A DNA stretch of 64,000 bases, from positions 310,001-374,000 of the forward strand of contig NZ_CP114035.2 of assembly GCF_026898135.2 (NCBI RefSeq), read 5' to 3'. This DNA is from Pseudomonas fortuita. GTDB lineage: Bacteria > Pseudomonadota > Gammaproteobacteria > Pseudomonadales > Pseudomonadaceae. The notes under the pieces were generated by a model. It saw only the letters and a list, made by a program, of their open reading frames with translations, was not told where the DNA came from and did no database searches. Of this stretch, positions 34,771-44,540 are shown one piece after another; position 1 is the first letter of the stretch; each line of letters opens with the position of its first letter. The translations under genes and the position numbers were made by a program.

Positions 34771-37013
34771 CGCTTGAACAGCCCCTTGAGTGCGTCTTTT
34801 AATTCCGGGCTCACTTTGTCTCCAAGTTTCTCTTCGAGCTTTTCATCAATCTTGTCTTTGAGGCGGTTGCCGGCCAGCTTGGCGGCAACCTTGCCCATGC
34901 CGCCCTGGTCCAGGCGGCAGGCCTTGGCGCCTAGCTCCAGCGGGCCACGGCAGCGCAGGGGCACTTCAACGCCCACATAGCGTTCGTTGACCTGGCAGGC
35001 CGGGTCCGGCATGGCGCGCTGATCGCCTTCGACAATTACACCGACGTTGTAGTCCATGCCCAGCACGCGCAGGTCGAGGTCGCCATGGCCGTTGACGGTC
35101 AGGCCCGGAATTCGCGCCTTGAGGTCCGGGTTGCTGGCAACGCCATTGCGCACCACCAGGCTGCCGCGCAGTTCCTGGAATGGGGTGTCTTTGCCGCGTG
35201 GCTCGCCGCTCAGGGTCTTGCGGTTGAGCGTGGCGATGGCCTGGCACAGCTGCTGTTCCAGGTTGGCGTTGACCAGCACACCATCATTGATGGTGAAGTT
35301 GGCACTGCCGTTGAGGGTGTCGACCAGGGCTTTCTGGCTGTTGCCGGTGGCGGTCAGGTCGCTGGTCAGGGTCAGCAGGCCTTTGACCGGTGGAACCTGG
35401 TCCTTGCCTTCGGCCTTGATGAAGTGCTCAACCGGCACGCGCTGGATGTTGGTGTTCACACCCAGTTGCGGTACGGCAGGGCGCACATCGACTGTGCCTT
35501 TGGCTTCGAAGGTGCCGTTGTACAGCTCGCCACGCAGGGTTTGCAGGGTCAGCAGGCCGCCCTGGCCGATGGCCTTGAGCTGGGCGTCTTTGATCGGCAG
35601 CTTGTCCAGGGTCAGTGAGCCAAAGGCCAGGTCGGCTTGCAGGTCGAGGGCGCGCAGGCGGTCGACCGGCAGCAGCTTGTCGTCGCTCCACGCTACTTGA
35701 GTCGGGGCGTTGGGCAGCGGTGTGGTGCCGGCACCGGCCACGGCGCTGGCTTCTTGCTGCTTGACCTCGGCCTGGCGCGCGGCAGTGGCGCCCTTGGCTT
35801 CTTCGCTCTTGGCTGGCAGGTAGCGGTCAGCGTCGAAGGTATCGCCCTTGAGCTGCAGGCGCAGGGCCTGCTTGGCGAAGTCTTCCACGGCCACACGCCC
35901 ACTGAAGGTGCTGTCGTCCAGCTTCACGGCCAGGTCTTCCAGGGCCAGGCTGTTTGCTGTGCCTTGCAGGCGGGTGACCAGCTCCAGCTTGGCGAAGGCT
36001 GCCGGGTCGTTGGTGGCCGGCAGTGGGCGGCCAATGCTGTCGAGGAACGTGCGCAGGTTGAACTGGGCGATGGACAGGCCACCGCTTAGCTGTGGGGCCT
36101 TGTCCAGGTCACGCACGTTCAGCTCGCCCAGGGCGCGCAGCTGGTTGGCCGAGACTTTCAGGCCGCTCCACGAGGCGACATTGGCGGCCAGGTCGACCAG
36201 CAGCTGGCCTTGGGCGGCGAAGGTCACGGTCTTGCCGCCGGTTGGCTCACCCGAGGTTTCGCCCGACAGGCGCATGTCTTCGAAGTTGTAGCGCTTGAGC
36301 TTGCGGTCGAAGCGCAGTTCGCCGGCCAGCTCGGTGCGGGCCTTGATGTTCGGCTGACTGGCGCTGAGGAAGGCACTGGCCTTGAGTGGAATGTTCGCAC
36401 CTTCATGAACCGGGCCAGTGCTCAACTGGATGCTCTCGGCGCTGTAGCTCTGGCCGGTCTTGGCATCGGTGTATTGCACGCGGGCGTTGTTCACGGTCAG
36501 GCTGTCGATGTCCAGCTTGACGGCGCGGTCGTTGCTGTCGGCTGTCGCAGGCTTCTGCTCGGCAGATGCCTGGGCAGGTGCCTCGGCGTTTGCACCGTTC
36601 TGCGCAGGCAGCGGTTTGCCGATGTCTTCCCAGTTGCCATGGCCCTGCTCGTCGCGCGCCAGGGTCAGGTTCAGGCCTTCGACGCGCACGTCGCTCATCT
36701 GCACTTCGCGGCGCAGTAACGGCAGCACGCGCACGGAAAGGCCGAGCATCTGCAGGTCGGCGAACGGCTCCTTGGGTTTGGCCAGCGTGGCGATGCTTGC
36801 GTCGTGCAACTCCAAGCCCAGCCACGGGAACAGGCTCCAGCCGATGTCGCCGTTGAGGGTCAGCTCGACGTGAGCCTTGTCCCGTGCCAGCTGGCGAATC
36901 TCGTCTTTGTAGTCGTTGGGATCAAAGAGGTGGGTCAGGGCGAAGCCCAGCGCCACGATGATCAGCAGCAACCCGAGAAGCCCCAGCCCCAGGATTTTGC
37001 CGAACGCTTTCAT
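34767..37013 (-). CDS. AsmA-family envelope protein
   Basis: 748 residues from ATG 37013 (AAGGA upstream; a longer in-frame start has no RBS). One N-terminal membrane anchor (ILGLGLLGLLLIIVALGFAL) is followed by the AsmA domain in the periplasm, starting with FDPNDYKDEIRQLARDKAHVELTLNGDIGW and ending in GLFKR. AsmA-like proteins form long beta-groove bridges thought to move phospholipids between the membranes. A low-complexity insert (about 430-470, KSEEAKGATAARQAEVKQQE) lies in mid-protein. First gene of the asmA-mutY-yggX operon. Confidence 0.92.
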   Translation of the reverse strand: MKAFGKILGLGLLGLLLIIVALGFALTHLFDPNDYKDEIRQLARDKAHVELTLNGDIGWSLFPWLGLELHDASIATLAKPKEPFADLQMLGLSVRVLPLLRREVQMSDVRVEGLNLTLARDEQGHGNWEDIGKPLPAQNGANAEAPAQASAEQKPATADSNDRAVKLDIDSLTVNNARVQYTDAKTGQSYSAESIQLSTGPVHEGANIPLKASAFLSASQPNIKARTELAGELRFDRKLKRYNFEDMRLSGETSGEPTGGKTVTFAAQGQLLVDLAANVASWSGLKVSANQLRALGELNVRDLDKAPQLSGGLSIAQFNLRTFLDSIGRPLPATNDPAAFAKLELVTRLQGTANSLALEDLAVKLDDSTFSGRVAVEDFAKQALRLQLKGDTFDADRYLPAKSEEAKGATAARQAEVKQQEASAVAGAGTTPLPNAPTQVAWSDDKLLPVDRLRALDLQADLAFGSLTLDKLPIKDAQLKAIGQGGLLTLQTLRGELYNGTFEAKGTVDVRPAVPQLGVNTNIQRVPVEHFIKAEGKDQVPPVKGLLTLTSDLTATGNSQKALVDTLNGSANFTINDGVLVNANLEQQLCQAIATLNRKTLSGEPRGKDTPFQELRGSLVVRNGVASNPDLKARIPGLTVNGHGDLDLRVLGMDYNVGVIVEGDQRAMPDPACQVNERYVGVEVPLRCRGPLELGAKACRLDQGGMGKVAAKLAGNRLKDKIDEKLEEKLGDKVSPELKDALKGLFKR

Positions 37014-37171
37014 GGGCGAGTCCTTGTAGTCCGTTAGTGAATTCAGGCGGCAGAGTATAACGCCGCAGTGGTTGTGCCTGCTTATACGACTAGAGATACA
37101 GGCCATTTCCTACGGTTGCAGCAGATGGTACGGCTTTCGACAGGCAGGATTTTGTCAGTTCCGTATGTATC

Positions 37172-37281
37172 GCCTGTACCGGCCCTATCGCCGGCAAGCC
37201 AGCTCCCACAGGTACGGCACCGGCCTGGAAGACGGTGAGATCCCTGTGGGAGCTGGCTTGCCGGCGATAGGGCCGGTGCAG
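37172..37281. repeat. Inverted repeat pair of the GCCGGC-type REP subfamily
   Basis: TGTACCGGCCCTATCGCCGG...CCCACAGG faces CCTGTGGGAGCTGGCTTGCC...GGGCCGGTGCA. The surrounding gap 37014-37397 has no gene; the MFS promoter must lie in the last ~110 bp. Confidence 0.92.
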
Positions 37282-37397
37282 CGGACATGACCGTTTCAGC
37301 TGAGCAAAAAATCACGATATCAGATTGCTTTCACGCCACTTGGCTCTGCTAATCTTGCGCCGCTTTGCGAGCACCCACCATAAGAAGGATCAGATCC

Positions 37398-39059
37398 ATG
37401 ACCAGTACCGTCGCGGCGGGGGCCTCGGCCAGTGTGCCAGGCTTCCTGTCGAAGGAGCGCATCATCGCCCGCCCGGGCTTCAACCGCTGGCTGGTTCCGC
37501 CAGCTGCCTTGGCCATCCACCTGTGCATTGGTATGGCCTACGGCTTTTCGGTGTTCTGGCTGCCTTTGTCGCAAGCCCTTGGTATTACCGCCCCCGTTGC
37601 CTGTGCGGCAGACATGAGCTTCATGGCCCGGATGTTCAGCGCCGAATGCGACTGGCCGATCTCGATGCTGAGCTGGATCTACACCCTGTTCTTTGTCTTC
37701 CTCGGTTGCTCGGCGGCAGTATTGGGCGGTTGGCTGGAGCACGCCGGGCCGCGCAAGGCCGGCCTGGTGTCGGCACTGTGCTGGTGCGGTGGCATGCTGA
37801 TCTCGGCCATTGGTGTAAAAACCCACCAACTGTGGCTGATGTGGCTGGGCTCCGGCGTAATCGGCGGTATCGGCCTGGGGCTGGGCTATATCTCCCCTGT
37901 ATCCACGCTGATCAAGTGGTTCCCGGACAAGCGCGGCATGGCCACCGGCATGGCGATCATGGGCTTCGGTGGCGGGGCCATGGTGGGTGCACCGCTGGCC
38001 ACCGCGCTGATGGGGCATTTTGGCAACGAGCACGAAGTGGGCGTATGGCAAAGCTTCGTCGCCATGGCGGCGATCTACTTCGTGTTCATGACTGCCGGCG
38101 CGCTGGCTTACCGCGTGCCGCCGACCGGCTGGAAGCCCGAAGGCTGGACCGCCCCGGCGAAAAAAGCCGGTAACACCATGGTGACCGACCGCCATGTACA
38201 CGTCAGCGTCGCCTGGAAAACCCCGCAGTTCGCACTGATCTGGCTGGTGCTGTGCCTGAACGTGTCGGCGGGCATCGGCATTCTGGGCATGGCGTCGCCC
38301 CTGCTGCAGGAAGTATTCGCCGGCAAATTATTGGGCAACGAACTGACCTTCAGCCAGCTGAATGCGGCCCAGCTGGCCCAAATTGCCGCGATCGCCGCCG
38401 GCTTCACCGGCCTGCTGAGCCTGTTCAACATTGGCGGGCGGTTCTTCTGGGCGTCGTTCTCCGACTACATCGGCCGCAAGAACACCTACTTCGCCTTCTT
38501 TGCCTTGGGTGTTGGCCTTTACAGCCTGGTGCCGAACATGGGGCACCTGGGTAACGTGGCGCTGTTCGTGGCCGCGTTCTGCATCATCCTGTCGATGTAT
38601 GGCGGCGGTTTCGCGACCGTGCCCGCGTACCTGGCGGACCTGTTCGGCACACAGATGGTCGGCGCCATTCATGGCCGCCTGCTGACTGCCTGGGCTGCGG
38701 CGGGCGTGCTGGGGCCGGTGTTGATCACTTACCTGCGCGAGTCTCAGTTGGCCGCGGGGGTGGAGCGGGCAGCGGCTTACGACATGACCTTGTACATACT
38801 CGCTGGCCTGCTGGTGCTGGGCTTTATCTGCAACATGCTGGTGCGCCCGGTGGCCGACAAGCACTTTATGAGCGACGCCGAACTGGCGGCCGAACGCGCG
38901 CTGAGCCATGACAAGGGCGCCGATGGGGCGCGGTCGCTGGAGTGGAAGGCGGCGCCGGGGAGCCTGGCGCTGGTGCTGCTGGCCTGGGCGGTGGTGGTCG
39001 TGCCGCTGGCCTGGGGGGTGTGGGTTACCTTGCAGAAGACCGCGGTGCTGTTCCATTGA
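37398..39059 (+). CDS. MFS transporter, oxalate/formate antiporter (OFA) family
   Basis: 553 residues from ATG 37398 (GAAGGA upstream). Twelve membrane helices, with the MFS loop motif WFPDKRGMATGMAIMGFGGGA and the second-half equivalent GRFFWASFSDYIGRKNTYF typical of OFA proteins. Two long inserts, a Cys-containing loop after helix 1 (APVACAADMSFMARMFSAECDW) and a central loop, make it longer than the ~420 of OxlT. OFA members move small carboxylates (oxalate, formate, lactate). The substrate is unknown. Single gene. Confidence 0.85.
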   Translation: MTSTVAAGASASVPGFLSKERIIARPGFNRWLVPPAALAIHLCIGMAYGFSVFWLPLSQALGITAPVACAADMSFMARMFSAECDWPISMLSWIYTLFFVFLGCSAAVLGGWLEHAGPRKAGLVSALCWCGGMLISAIGVKTHQLWLMWLGSGVIGGIGLGLGYISPVSTLIKWFPDKRGMATGMAIMGFGGGAMVGAPLATALMGHFGNEHEVGVWQSFVAMAAIYFVFMTAGALAYRVPPTGWKPEGWTAPAKKAGNTMVTDRHVHVSVAWKTPQFALIWLVLCLNVSAGIGILGMASPLLQEVFAGKLLGNELTFSQLNAAQLAQIAAIAAGFTGLLSLFNIGGRFFWASFSDYIGRKNTYFAFFALGVGLYSLVPNMGHLGNVALFVAAFCIILSMYGGGFATVPAYLADLFGTQMVGAIHGRLLTAWAAAGVLGPVLITYLRESQLAAGVERAAAYDMTLYILAGLLVLGFICNMLVRPVADKHFMSDAELAAERALSHDKGADGARSLEWKAAPGSLALVLLAWAVVVVPLAWGVWVTLQKTAVLFH

Positions 39060-39076
39060 TGTAACGCTGGGCAGGC

Positions 39077-39124
39077 CCAAGGGGCGCTTTGCGCCCCATT
39101 CGCGGCACAAGGCCGCTCCCACAG
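39077..39124. repeat. Single REP copy with GGGGCGC hairpin arm
   Basis: AGGGGCGCTTTGCGCCCCATTCGCGGCACAAGGCCGCTCCCACAG: one REP of the CACAAGGCCGC subtype after the MFS gene. Confidence 0.8.
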
Positions 39125-39212
39125 AGAGCGCATGCCGCGATTACCCGGTTGTATAGACCTGTAGCGGCATCCCGCCCCCGTAATTGCTTGCTTTGCCATA
39201 TGTCATCCGCGT

Positions 39213-39241
39213 TTCAAGCTGGCGCGTTCTGGGCCTATAAT
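39213..39241 (+). promoter_or_regulatory. Sigma70-type promoter of the hisBHAF operon
   Basis: Perfect -10 TATAAT (39236-39241) with a weaker -35 TTCAAG (39213-39218) 17 bp upstream. It predicts a start near 39248, about 31 nt before hisB. Confidence 0.65.
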
Positions 39242-39278
39242 GGAGCCCTTTTCGCCCAATGATTTTGCGGAGCTGGTG

Positions 39279-39872
39279 ATGGTCGAACGTAAGGCTTCCG
39301 TCGAGCGCAATACCCTGGAAACCCAGGTCAAGTGCTCGATCAACCTCGATGGCAGCGGCAAGGCCCGATTCGATATCGGTGTGCCTTTCCTTGAACACAT
39401 GCTGGACCAGATCGCCCGCCATGGGCTGATCGATCTGGATATCGAGTGCAAGGGTGACCTGCATATCGACGATCACCATACCGTCGAGGACGTCGGTATT
39501 ACCCTGGGCATGGCATTTGCCCAGGCCATCGGTGACAAGAAGGGTATCTTCCGTTACGGGCACGCCTACGTGCCGCTGGACGAAGCGCTGTCGCGCGTGG
39601 TCATCGACTTCTCCGGCCGCCCAGGCCTGCAGATGCATGTGCCGTATACCCGTGCCAGCGTTGGCGGCTTTGATGTCGACCTGTTCCAGGAGTTCTTCCA
39701 AGGCTTCGTCAACCACGCGCTGGTAACCCTGCACATCGACAACCTGCGTGGCCACAACACCCACCACCAGATCGAAACGGTGTTCAAGGCATTCGGCCGC
39801 GCGCTGCGCATGGCTGTCACCCTCGATGAGCGCATGGCCGGGCAGATGCCGTCGACCAAAGGATGCCTGTAA
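39279..39872 (+). CDS. hisB: Imidazoleglycerol-phosphate dehydratase HisB
   Basis: 197 residues, monofunctional HisB as usual in Pseudomonas (no phosphatase domain). Start ATG 39279 is set by GGAG 7 nt upstream. The two His-rich metal sites are [13 protein letters not shown]...DDHHTVED and [22 protein letters not shown]. Converts imidazole-glycerol phosphate to imidazole-acetol phosphate (step 6 of histidine synthesis). It is immediately followed by hisH with no gap. Confidence 0.97.
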   Translation: MVERKASVERNTLETQVKCSINLDGSGKARFDIGVPFLEHMLDQIARHGLIDLDIECKGDLHIDDHHTVEDVGITLGMAFAQAIGDKKGIFRYGHAYVPLDEALSRVVIDFSGRPGLQMHVPYTRASVGGFDVDLFQEFFQGFVNHALVTLHIDNLRGHNTHHQIETVFKAFGRALRMAVTLDERMAGQMPSTKGCL

Positions 39873-40511
39873 ATGCAGACGGTAGCCGTAATCGACTATG
39901 GCATGGGCAACCTGCACTCGGTAGCCAAGGCGCTTGAGCACGTAGGTGCCGGTAAAGTGCTGGTCACCAGTGATGCCGCGGTCATTCGCGAGGCCGACCG
40001 TGTGGTGTTCCCGGGTGTGGGCGCGATTCGCGACTGCATGGCCGAAATCCGTCGCCTGGGCTTCGATAGCCTGGTGCGCGAAGTCAGCCAGGACCGCCCG
40101 TTCCTCGGCATCTGCGTAGGCATGCAGGCGCTGCTCGAACACAGCGAGGAAAACACCGGCGTCGACTGCATTGGCCTGTTCCCCGGCCAGGTGCGCTTCT
40201 TCGGCAAAGACCTGCAAGAAGACGGTGAGCACCTGAAGGTGCCGCACATGGGCTGGAACGAAGTCAGCCAGACCATCGACCACCCGCTGTGGCACGACAT
40301 CCCTGATCGCGCACGTTTCTATTTCGTACACAGCTACTACATCAATGCCGGCAAGCCGGGTCAGGTTGTCGGCCGCGGCCACTACGGTGTCGACTTCGCC
40401 GCTGCGCTGGCTGATGGCTCGCGCTTTGCCGTGCAGTTCCACCCGGAGAAGAGCCATACCCATGGCCTGCAGTTGCTGCAGAACTTCGTCGCCTGGGACG
40501 GGCGCTGGTAA
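39873..40511 (+). CDS. hisH: Imidazole glycerol phosphate synthase subunit HisH (glutaminase)
   Basis: 212 residues; the ATG directly abuts the hisB stop. Class I glutamine amidotransferase with nucleophile C81 ([12 protein letters not shown]) and the His/Glu dyad in [10 protein letters not shown]. It supplies ammonia to HisF through the HisH-HisF tunnel to make imidazole-glycerol phosphate and AICAR. Separated from hisF by DUF2164 and hisA. Confidence 0.97.
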   Translation: MQTVAVIDYGMGNLHSVAKALEHVGAGKVLVTSDAAVIREADRVVFPGVGAIRDCMAEIRRLGFDSLVREVSQDRPFLGICVGMQALLEHSEENTGVDCIGLFPGQVRFFGKDLQEDGEHLKVPHMGWNEVSQTIDHPLWHDIPDRARFYFVHSYYINAGKPGQVVGRGHYGVDFAAALADGSRFAVQFHPEKSHTHGLQLLQNFVAWDGRW

Positions 40512-40772
40512 ATGAGCAGGTCGAAAGCCAAGGCCTCGGTCATGACGTTGGCCCCCGAGCAGGAGCGCGATGCGCTCGACACGCTCAAGCGCTTTCTCGA
40601 AGACCGTTTCGAGCTGGAGCTGGGGTCGTTCGAGGTGGCCGAGGTGCTTGAGCTGTTCAGCAAAGAAATTGCACCCCTTTACTACAACAGGGCGATTGCC
40701 GATGTTCAACTGCACCTCAAGGAGCGGTTCGAAAGCATCGAAAGCGATCTGTGGGCGCTCGAAAAGCCCTGA
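40512..40772 (+). CDS. DUF2164 protein inside the his operon
   Basis: 86 residues; its ATG directly follows the hisH stop. All-helical and acidic: LAPEQERDALDTLKRFLEDRFELELG, with YYNRAIADVQLHLKERF, the DUF2164 signature. The role is unknown. Being embedded gap-free between hisH and hisA, it will be co-translated with the cyclase glutaminase, so a link to histidine synthesis or to HisH/HisF is an obvious hypothesis but unproven. Confidence 0.88.
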   Translation: MSRSKAKASVMTLAPEQERDALDTLKRFLEDRFELELGSFEVAEVLELFSKEIAPLYYNRAIADVQLHLKERFESIESDLWALEKP

Positions 40773-40799
40773 AACCCTAAGAACAGACAGGTTCCCAAG

Positions 40800-41537
40800 A
40801 TGCTGATTATCCCCGCTATCGATCTGAAGGACGGTGCCTGCGTGCGCCTGCGCCAAGGCCGCATGGAAGACTCCACGGTCTTTTCCGACGACCCGGTGAG
40901 CATGGCCGCCAAGTGGGTCGAGGGTGGCTGCCGCCGCCTGCACCTGGTCGACCTCAATGGCGCCTTCGAAGGCCAGCCAGTCAACGGCGAAGTGGTGACT
41001 GCCATCGCCAAGCGCTACCCAACCCTGCCGATCCAGATCGGCGGTGGCATCCGCTCGCTGGAAACCATCGAGCACTACGTCAAGGCTGGCGTCAGCTACG
41101 TGATCATCGGCACCAAGGCGGTGAAGCAGCCGGAGTTCGTGGCCGAAGCGTGCAAGGCCTTCCCAGGCAAGGTCATCGTTGGCCTGGATGCCAAGGACGG
41201 CTTCGTCGCCACCGACGGCTGGGCCGAAGTCAGCACCGTGCAGGTCATCGACCTGGCCAAGCGTTTCGAGGCCGATGGCGTCTCGGCGATCGTCTACACC
41301 GACATCGCCAAGGACGGCATGATGCAGGGCTGCAACGTGCCTTTCACCAAGGCACTGGCTGAAGCCACCCGTATTCCGGTGATCGCCTCGGGCGGCATCC
41401 ACAACCTGGGCGACATCAAGGCCCTGCTGGACGCCAAGGCACCCGGCATCATCGGCGCCATCACCGGCCGTGCCATCTACGAAGGCACCCTCGATGTCGC
41501 CGAGGCCCAGGCCTTCTGCGACAACTACCAAGGCTGA
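40800..41537 (+). CDS. hisA: Phosphoribosylformimino-AICAR-phosphate isomerase HisA
   Basis: 245 residues, TIM barrel. Catalytic Asp D8 ([10 protein letters not shown]) and a second Asp in the [10 protein letters not shown] loop; phosphate-binding GGGIRSLE and ASGGI motifs. It performs step 4 of histidine synthesis. It is 27 nt after the DUF2164 gene and 10 nt before hisF. Confidence 0.97.
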   Translation: MLIIPAIDLKDGACVRLRQGRMEDSTVFSDDPVSMAAKWVEGGCRRLHLVDLNGAFEGQPVNGEVVTAIAKRYPTLPIQIGGGIRSLETIEHYVKAGVSYVIIGTKAVKQPEFVAEACKAFPGKVIVGLDAKDGFVATDGWAEVSTVQVIDLAKRFEADGVSAIVYTDIAKDGMMQGCNVPFTKALAEATRIPVIASGGIHNLGDIKALLDAKAPGIIGAITGRAIYEGTLDVAEAQAFCDNYQG

Positions 41538-41547
41538 GGACTGAACC

Positions 41548-42318
41548 ATGGCACTGGCCAAGCGCATCATCCCTTGCCTGGACGTGGACAACGGCCGGGT
41601 GGTCAAGGGCGTCAAGTTCGAGAACATCCGTGATGCCGGCGACCCGGTGGAAATTGCCCGTCGCTACAACGAGCAGGGTGCCGACGAAATCACCTTCCTC
41701 GACATCACCGCCAGCGTCGATGGCCGCGATACCACTTTGCATACCGTCGAGCGCATGGCCAGCCAGGTGTTCATCCCGCTGACCGTGGGCGGTGGCGTGC
41801 GTACCGTGCAGGACATCCGCAACCTGCTCAATGCTGGTGCCGACAAGGTTTCGATCAACACGGCTGCGGTGTTCAACCCGGAGTTTGTGGGCGAGGCAGC
41901 GGACCGTTTCGGTTCGCAGTGCATCGTTGTCGCCATTGATGCCAAGAAGGTGTCCGGGCCAGGTGAAACGCCGCGCTGGGAAATCTTCACCCACGGTGGG
42001 CGCAAGCCGACCGGGCTGGATGCGGTCGAATGGGCGAAGAAGATGGAAGGCCTGGGTGCAGGCGAGATCCTGCTGACCAGCATGGACCAGGACGGGATGA
42101 AGAACGGCTTCGACCTGGGTGTTACCCGCGCCATCAGTGATGCGCTGGGCATTCCGGTCATTGCTTCGGGTGGTGTGGGTAACCTGCAGCACCTGGCTGA
42201 CGGCATTCTGGAAGGGCATGCCAGCGCGGTGCTGGCGGCCAGTATCTTCCACTTTGGCGAGTACACGGTGCCGGAGGCCAAGGCCTACATGGCTTCGCGC
42301 GGGATCGTCGTTCGCTGA
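41548..42318 (+). CDS. hisF: Imidazole glycerol phosphate synthase cyclase subunit HisF
   Basis: 256 residues, TIM barrel paralogous to HisA, with [18 protein letters not shown] (catalytic D12) and [12 protein letters not shown] (second Asp), plus phosphate-binding GGGVRTVQD. It uses ammonia from HisH. Last gene of the operon, followed by a REP pair. Confidence 0.97.
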   Translation: MALAKRIIPCLDVDNGRVVKGVKFENIRDAGDPVEIARRYNEQGADEITFLDITASVDGRDTTLHTVERMASQVFIPLTVGGGVRTVQDIRNLLNAGADKVSINTAAVFNPEFVGEAADRFGSQCIVVAIDAKKVSGPGETPRWEIFTHGGRKPTGLDAVEWAKKMEGLGAGEILLTSMDQDGMKNGFDLGVTRAISDALGIPVIASGGVGNLQHLADGILEGHASAVLAASIFHFGEYTVPEAKAYMASRGIVVR

Positions 42319-42327
42319 TCCATTGAT

Positions 42328-42427
42328 TGGGGCTGCTTTGCAGCCCTTCGCGGGCACGCCCGCTCCCACAGGGATCTCTCCAAACCTGTGGGAGCGGGCG
42401 TGCCCGCGAAGGGCCGCAACGCGGCCC
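42328..42427. repeat. REP pair (inverted) with extended GGGGC arms
   Basis: GGGGCTGCTTTGCAGCCCTT plus REP, facing REP plus AAGGGCCGCAACGCGGCCCC, between the convergent hisF and cbcV genes. Confidence 0.92.
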
Positions 42428-42435
42428 CAATTGCC

Positions 42436-43614
42436 TCAACCGTGGTTCTTGCCGAGCAACGCGTGATACAGCTCGGTATCCCCAAGAATCCCCACCACCC
42501 TGTCGTTATCCTGCAGCACCAGCTTGTTGCCGGTCTGATAACGAATCTGTAGCGCCTCGCGCATGCCGATGTCGGCGTGCACCACGGTCGGCCTGCGCTG
42601 CAGCAGCTCCACATCCTGCCCTGGTGCCCAGTTCTGCATGTCCAGCCCGTTCTGGCCCTGGCGTGCACGCTTGAGCGCGCCACCTTCGCCCAGGTCCAGC
42701 CATGAATCGATACCTGGGTCCAGGCATACCGAGCCATTGACCCGCTTACAGTTGTCCAGGCTACGCATCAGGCTGCGGCCGCACAGCACGTTCAGCGGGT
42801 TGGTGTGGGCGACGAAGGTACGCACGTACTCGTCGGCCGGGTTGAGCACGATCTCCTCTGGCTTGCTGTACTGGATGATCCGCCCGTCCTTCATGATTGC
42901 AATGCGGGTACCCAGCTTCAGTGCCTCGTCCAGGTCGTGGCTGACGAACACGATGGTCTTGCTGAGCTTGGCCTGCAGGCCCAGCAGTTCGTCTTGCAGG
43001 CCCTGGCGGATCAGCGGGTCGAGGGCCGAGAACGGTTCGTCCATCAGCAGGATGTCGGCATCCATCGCCAGCGCCCGGGCCAGGCCCACGCGTTGCTGCA
43101 TGCCGCCAGACAGCTCGTCCGGCTTTTTGTTGCGCCACTGGGTCAGGCCCACCAGCTCAAGCTTCTCGTCCACCAGCTTGCGCCGTTCCTTTTCAGGGCG
43201 GCCCTGCATTTCCAGGCCAAAGCTGATGTTCTCGCGCACCGTCAGCCAGGGCATCAGGGCGAACTTCTGGAACACCATGGCAATGCGCTTGGTGCGCATC
43301 ATTTTCAGCTCGGCCGGGCTGCAGTGGGCAATGTCGATGTGCTTGCCTTCGTGCTCGACAAACAGCTTGCCGCGGCTGACGGTGTTGAGGCCGTTGATGC
43401 AGCGCAGCAGGCTCGATTTGCCCGAGCCGGACAAGCCCATCAGCACGCAGATCTCGCCCTTGTTGATATCAAGGTTGGCCTTTTCGACGCCGACCACCAG
43501 GCCGGTCTGCTTGAGGATCTGTTCGCGGGTCTTGCCCTGGTCCAGCAGCGACAGTGCTTCACGCGGCTTGTTGGAGAAAATGACGTCGACGTCTTCGAAA
43601 CGAATGATGCTCAT
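42436..43614 (-). CDS. cbcV: Choline/betaine/carnitine ABC transporter ATPase CbcV
   Basis: 392 residues, ProV/OpuAA type. Walker A is GLSGSGKSS (about 60-68), the signature LSGGMQQR (about 168-175), Walker B ILLMDEPFSALD. A C-terminal CBS-like region (VVHADIGMREALQIRY, then VVGILGDTELYHALLG) probably gates transport by ionic strength. It energises the uptake of quaternary amines. It follows cbcW with a 4-nt overlap in the order cbcX-cbcW-cbcV. The same transporter in P. aeruginosa is known to work with several binding proteins, including CaiX. Confidence 0.93.
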   Translation of the reverse strand: MSIIRFEDVDVIFSNKPREALSLLDQGKTREQILKQTGLVVGVEKANLDINKGEICVLMGLSGSGKSSLLRCINGLNTVSRGKLFVEHEGKHIDIAHCSPAELKMMRTKRIAMVFQKFALMPWLTVRENISFGLEMQGRPEKERRKLVDEKLELVGLTQWRNKKPDELSGGMQQRVGLARALAMDADILLMDEPFSALDPLIRQGLQDELLGLQAKLSKTIVFVSHDLDEALKLGTRIAIMKDGRIIQYSKPEEIVLNPADEYVRTFVAHTNPLNVLCGRSLMRSLDNCKRVNGSVCLDPGIDSWLDLGEGGALKRARQGQNGLDMQNWAPGQDVELLQRRPTVVHADIGMREALQIRYQTGNKLVLQDNDRVVGILGDTELYHALLGKNHG

Positions 43615-44456
43615 GCCTCACCCCTTACCGGCAGTTCCGGTTGCTTGCAGATACGGTCGAGCATGATTGCCAGCAGCACGATCGCCAGGCCCGCTTCGAA
43701 GCCCAGGGAGATATCAGCGGTGTTCAGTGCGTTGACCACAGGTTTGCCCAGGCCGTCGGCGCCCACCAGGGCGGCGATCACCACCATCGACAACGACAGC
43801 ATGATGCACTGGGTGACGCCGGCGGCGATGCTTGGCATCGCATGCGGCAGTTCGATACGGGTGAGCAGTTGGCGCCGCGAGCAGCCAAACGCCTTGCCGG
43901 CGTCCATCAGCTCCTGCGGGACGTCACAGATGCCCAGGTAGGTGAGGCGGATTGGCGCTGCGATGGCGAACACCACGGTAGAGATCAGCCCCGGTACCAC
44001 ACCCAGGCCGAACAGGGTCAGGGTAGGGATCAGGTAGACGAAGGTGGGCACCGTCTGCATCAGGTCGAGCACCGGGCGCATGGCGGTATAGAACATCGGT
44101 TTGTGGGCGGCAAGGATGCCCAGCGGCACGCCGATCACCACACATACCACCGTGGCGAAGGTCACCTGCGCCAGGGTTTCCATGGTTTCCTGCCAGTAAC
44201 CCAGGTTGAAGATCAGCAGGAATGAAAGGGCAACGAACGCGGTCAGCCCCCACTTGCGCTGGATCAGGTGCGCCAGGCCGGCGAACAGGGCGATGAGGAC
44301 GAACGGGTTGAACCAGGTCAGGGCACTGGTGACCCCATGGATCATGAATTCCAGGCCTTGCGCGATGGCGTCGAAGTAATTCGCGCCGTTCTGGGTCAGC
44401 CACTCGACGAACGACGCGATGTACTGGCCCAGGGGTATTTTCTGATCGATAAGCAT
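43611..44456 (-). CDS. cbcW: Choline/betaine/carnitine ABC transporter permease CbcW
   Basis: 281 residues, ProW/OpuAB type with about six membrane helices and a long hydrophilic N-terminus. The EAA-like loop is LMDAGKAFGCSRRQLLTRIELPHAMPSIAAG. It forms the channel for CbcV. The start is preceded by an 84-nt gap from cbcX that contains a perfect stem-loop. Confidence 0.93.
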   Translation of the reverse strand: MLIDQKIPLGQYIASFVEWLTQNGANYFDAIAQGLEFMIHGVTSALTWFNPFVLIALFAGLAHLIQRKWGLTAFVALSFLLIFNLGYWQETMETLAQVTFATVVCVVIGVPLGILAAHKPMFYTAMRPVLDLMQTVPTFVYLIPTLTLFGLGVVPGLISTVVFAIAAPIRLTYLGICDVPQELMDAGKAFGCSRRQLLTRIELPHAMPSIAAGVTQCIMLSLSMVVIAALVGADGLGKPVVNALNTADISLGFEAGLAIVLLAIMLDRICKQPELPVRGEA

Positions 44457-44493
44457 GATAGCGAGCTTCCACCTGCATAGATTGAAATCAACC

Positions 44494-44517
44494 CGGGGCA
44501 GGCACGGTCCTGCCCCG
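44494..44517 (-). other. Intercistronic stem-loop between cbcX and cbcW
   Basis: Nine-bp perfect stem CGGGGCAGG / CCTGCCCCG with a 6-nt loop and no T-run on either strand, so it is not a terminator for the operon. It probably stabilises the upstream cbcX mRNA, giving excess binding protein. A GTAGCGCTAC palindrome lies next to it. Confidence 0.65.
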
Positions 44518-44540
44518 AGGTAGCGCTACTGCGTGGTTCG

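Noticed and set aside
39141..41627. Open frame of 828 codons antisense to hisBHAF
   Set aside because: It mirrors the codon bias of the his genes, has no RBS at its start, and its translation shows no recognisable domain. High-GC third-position bias gives such frames regularly; a similar one lies opposite dgcA (56000-58582).
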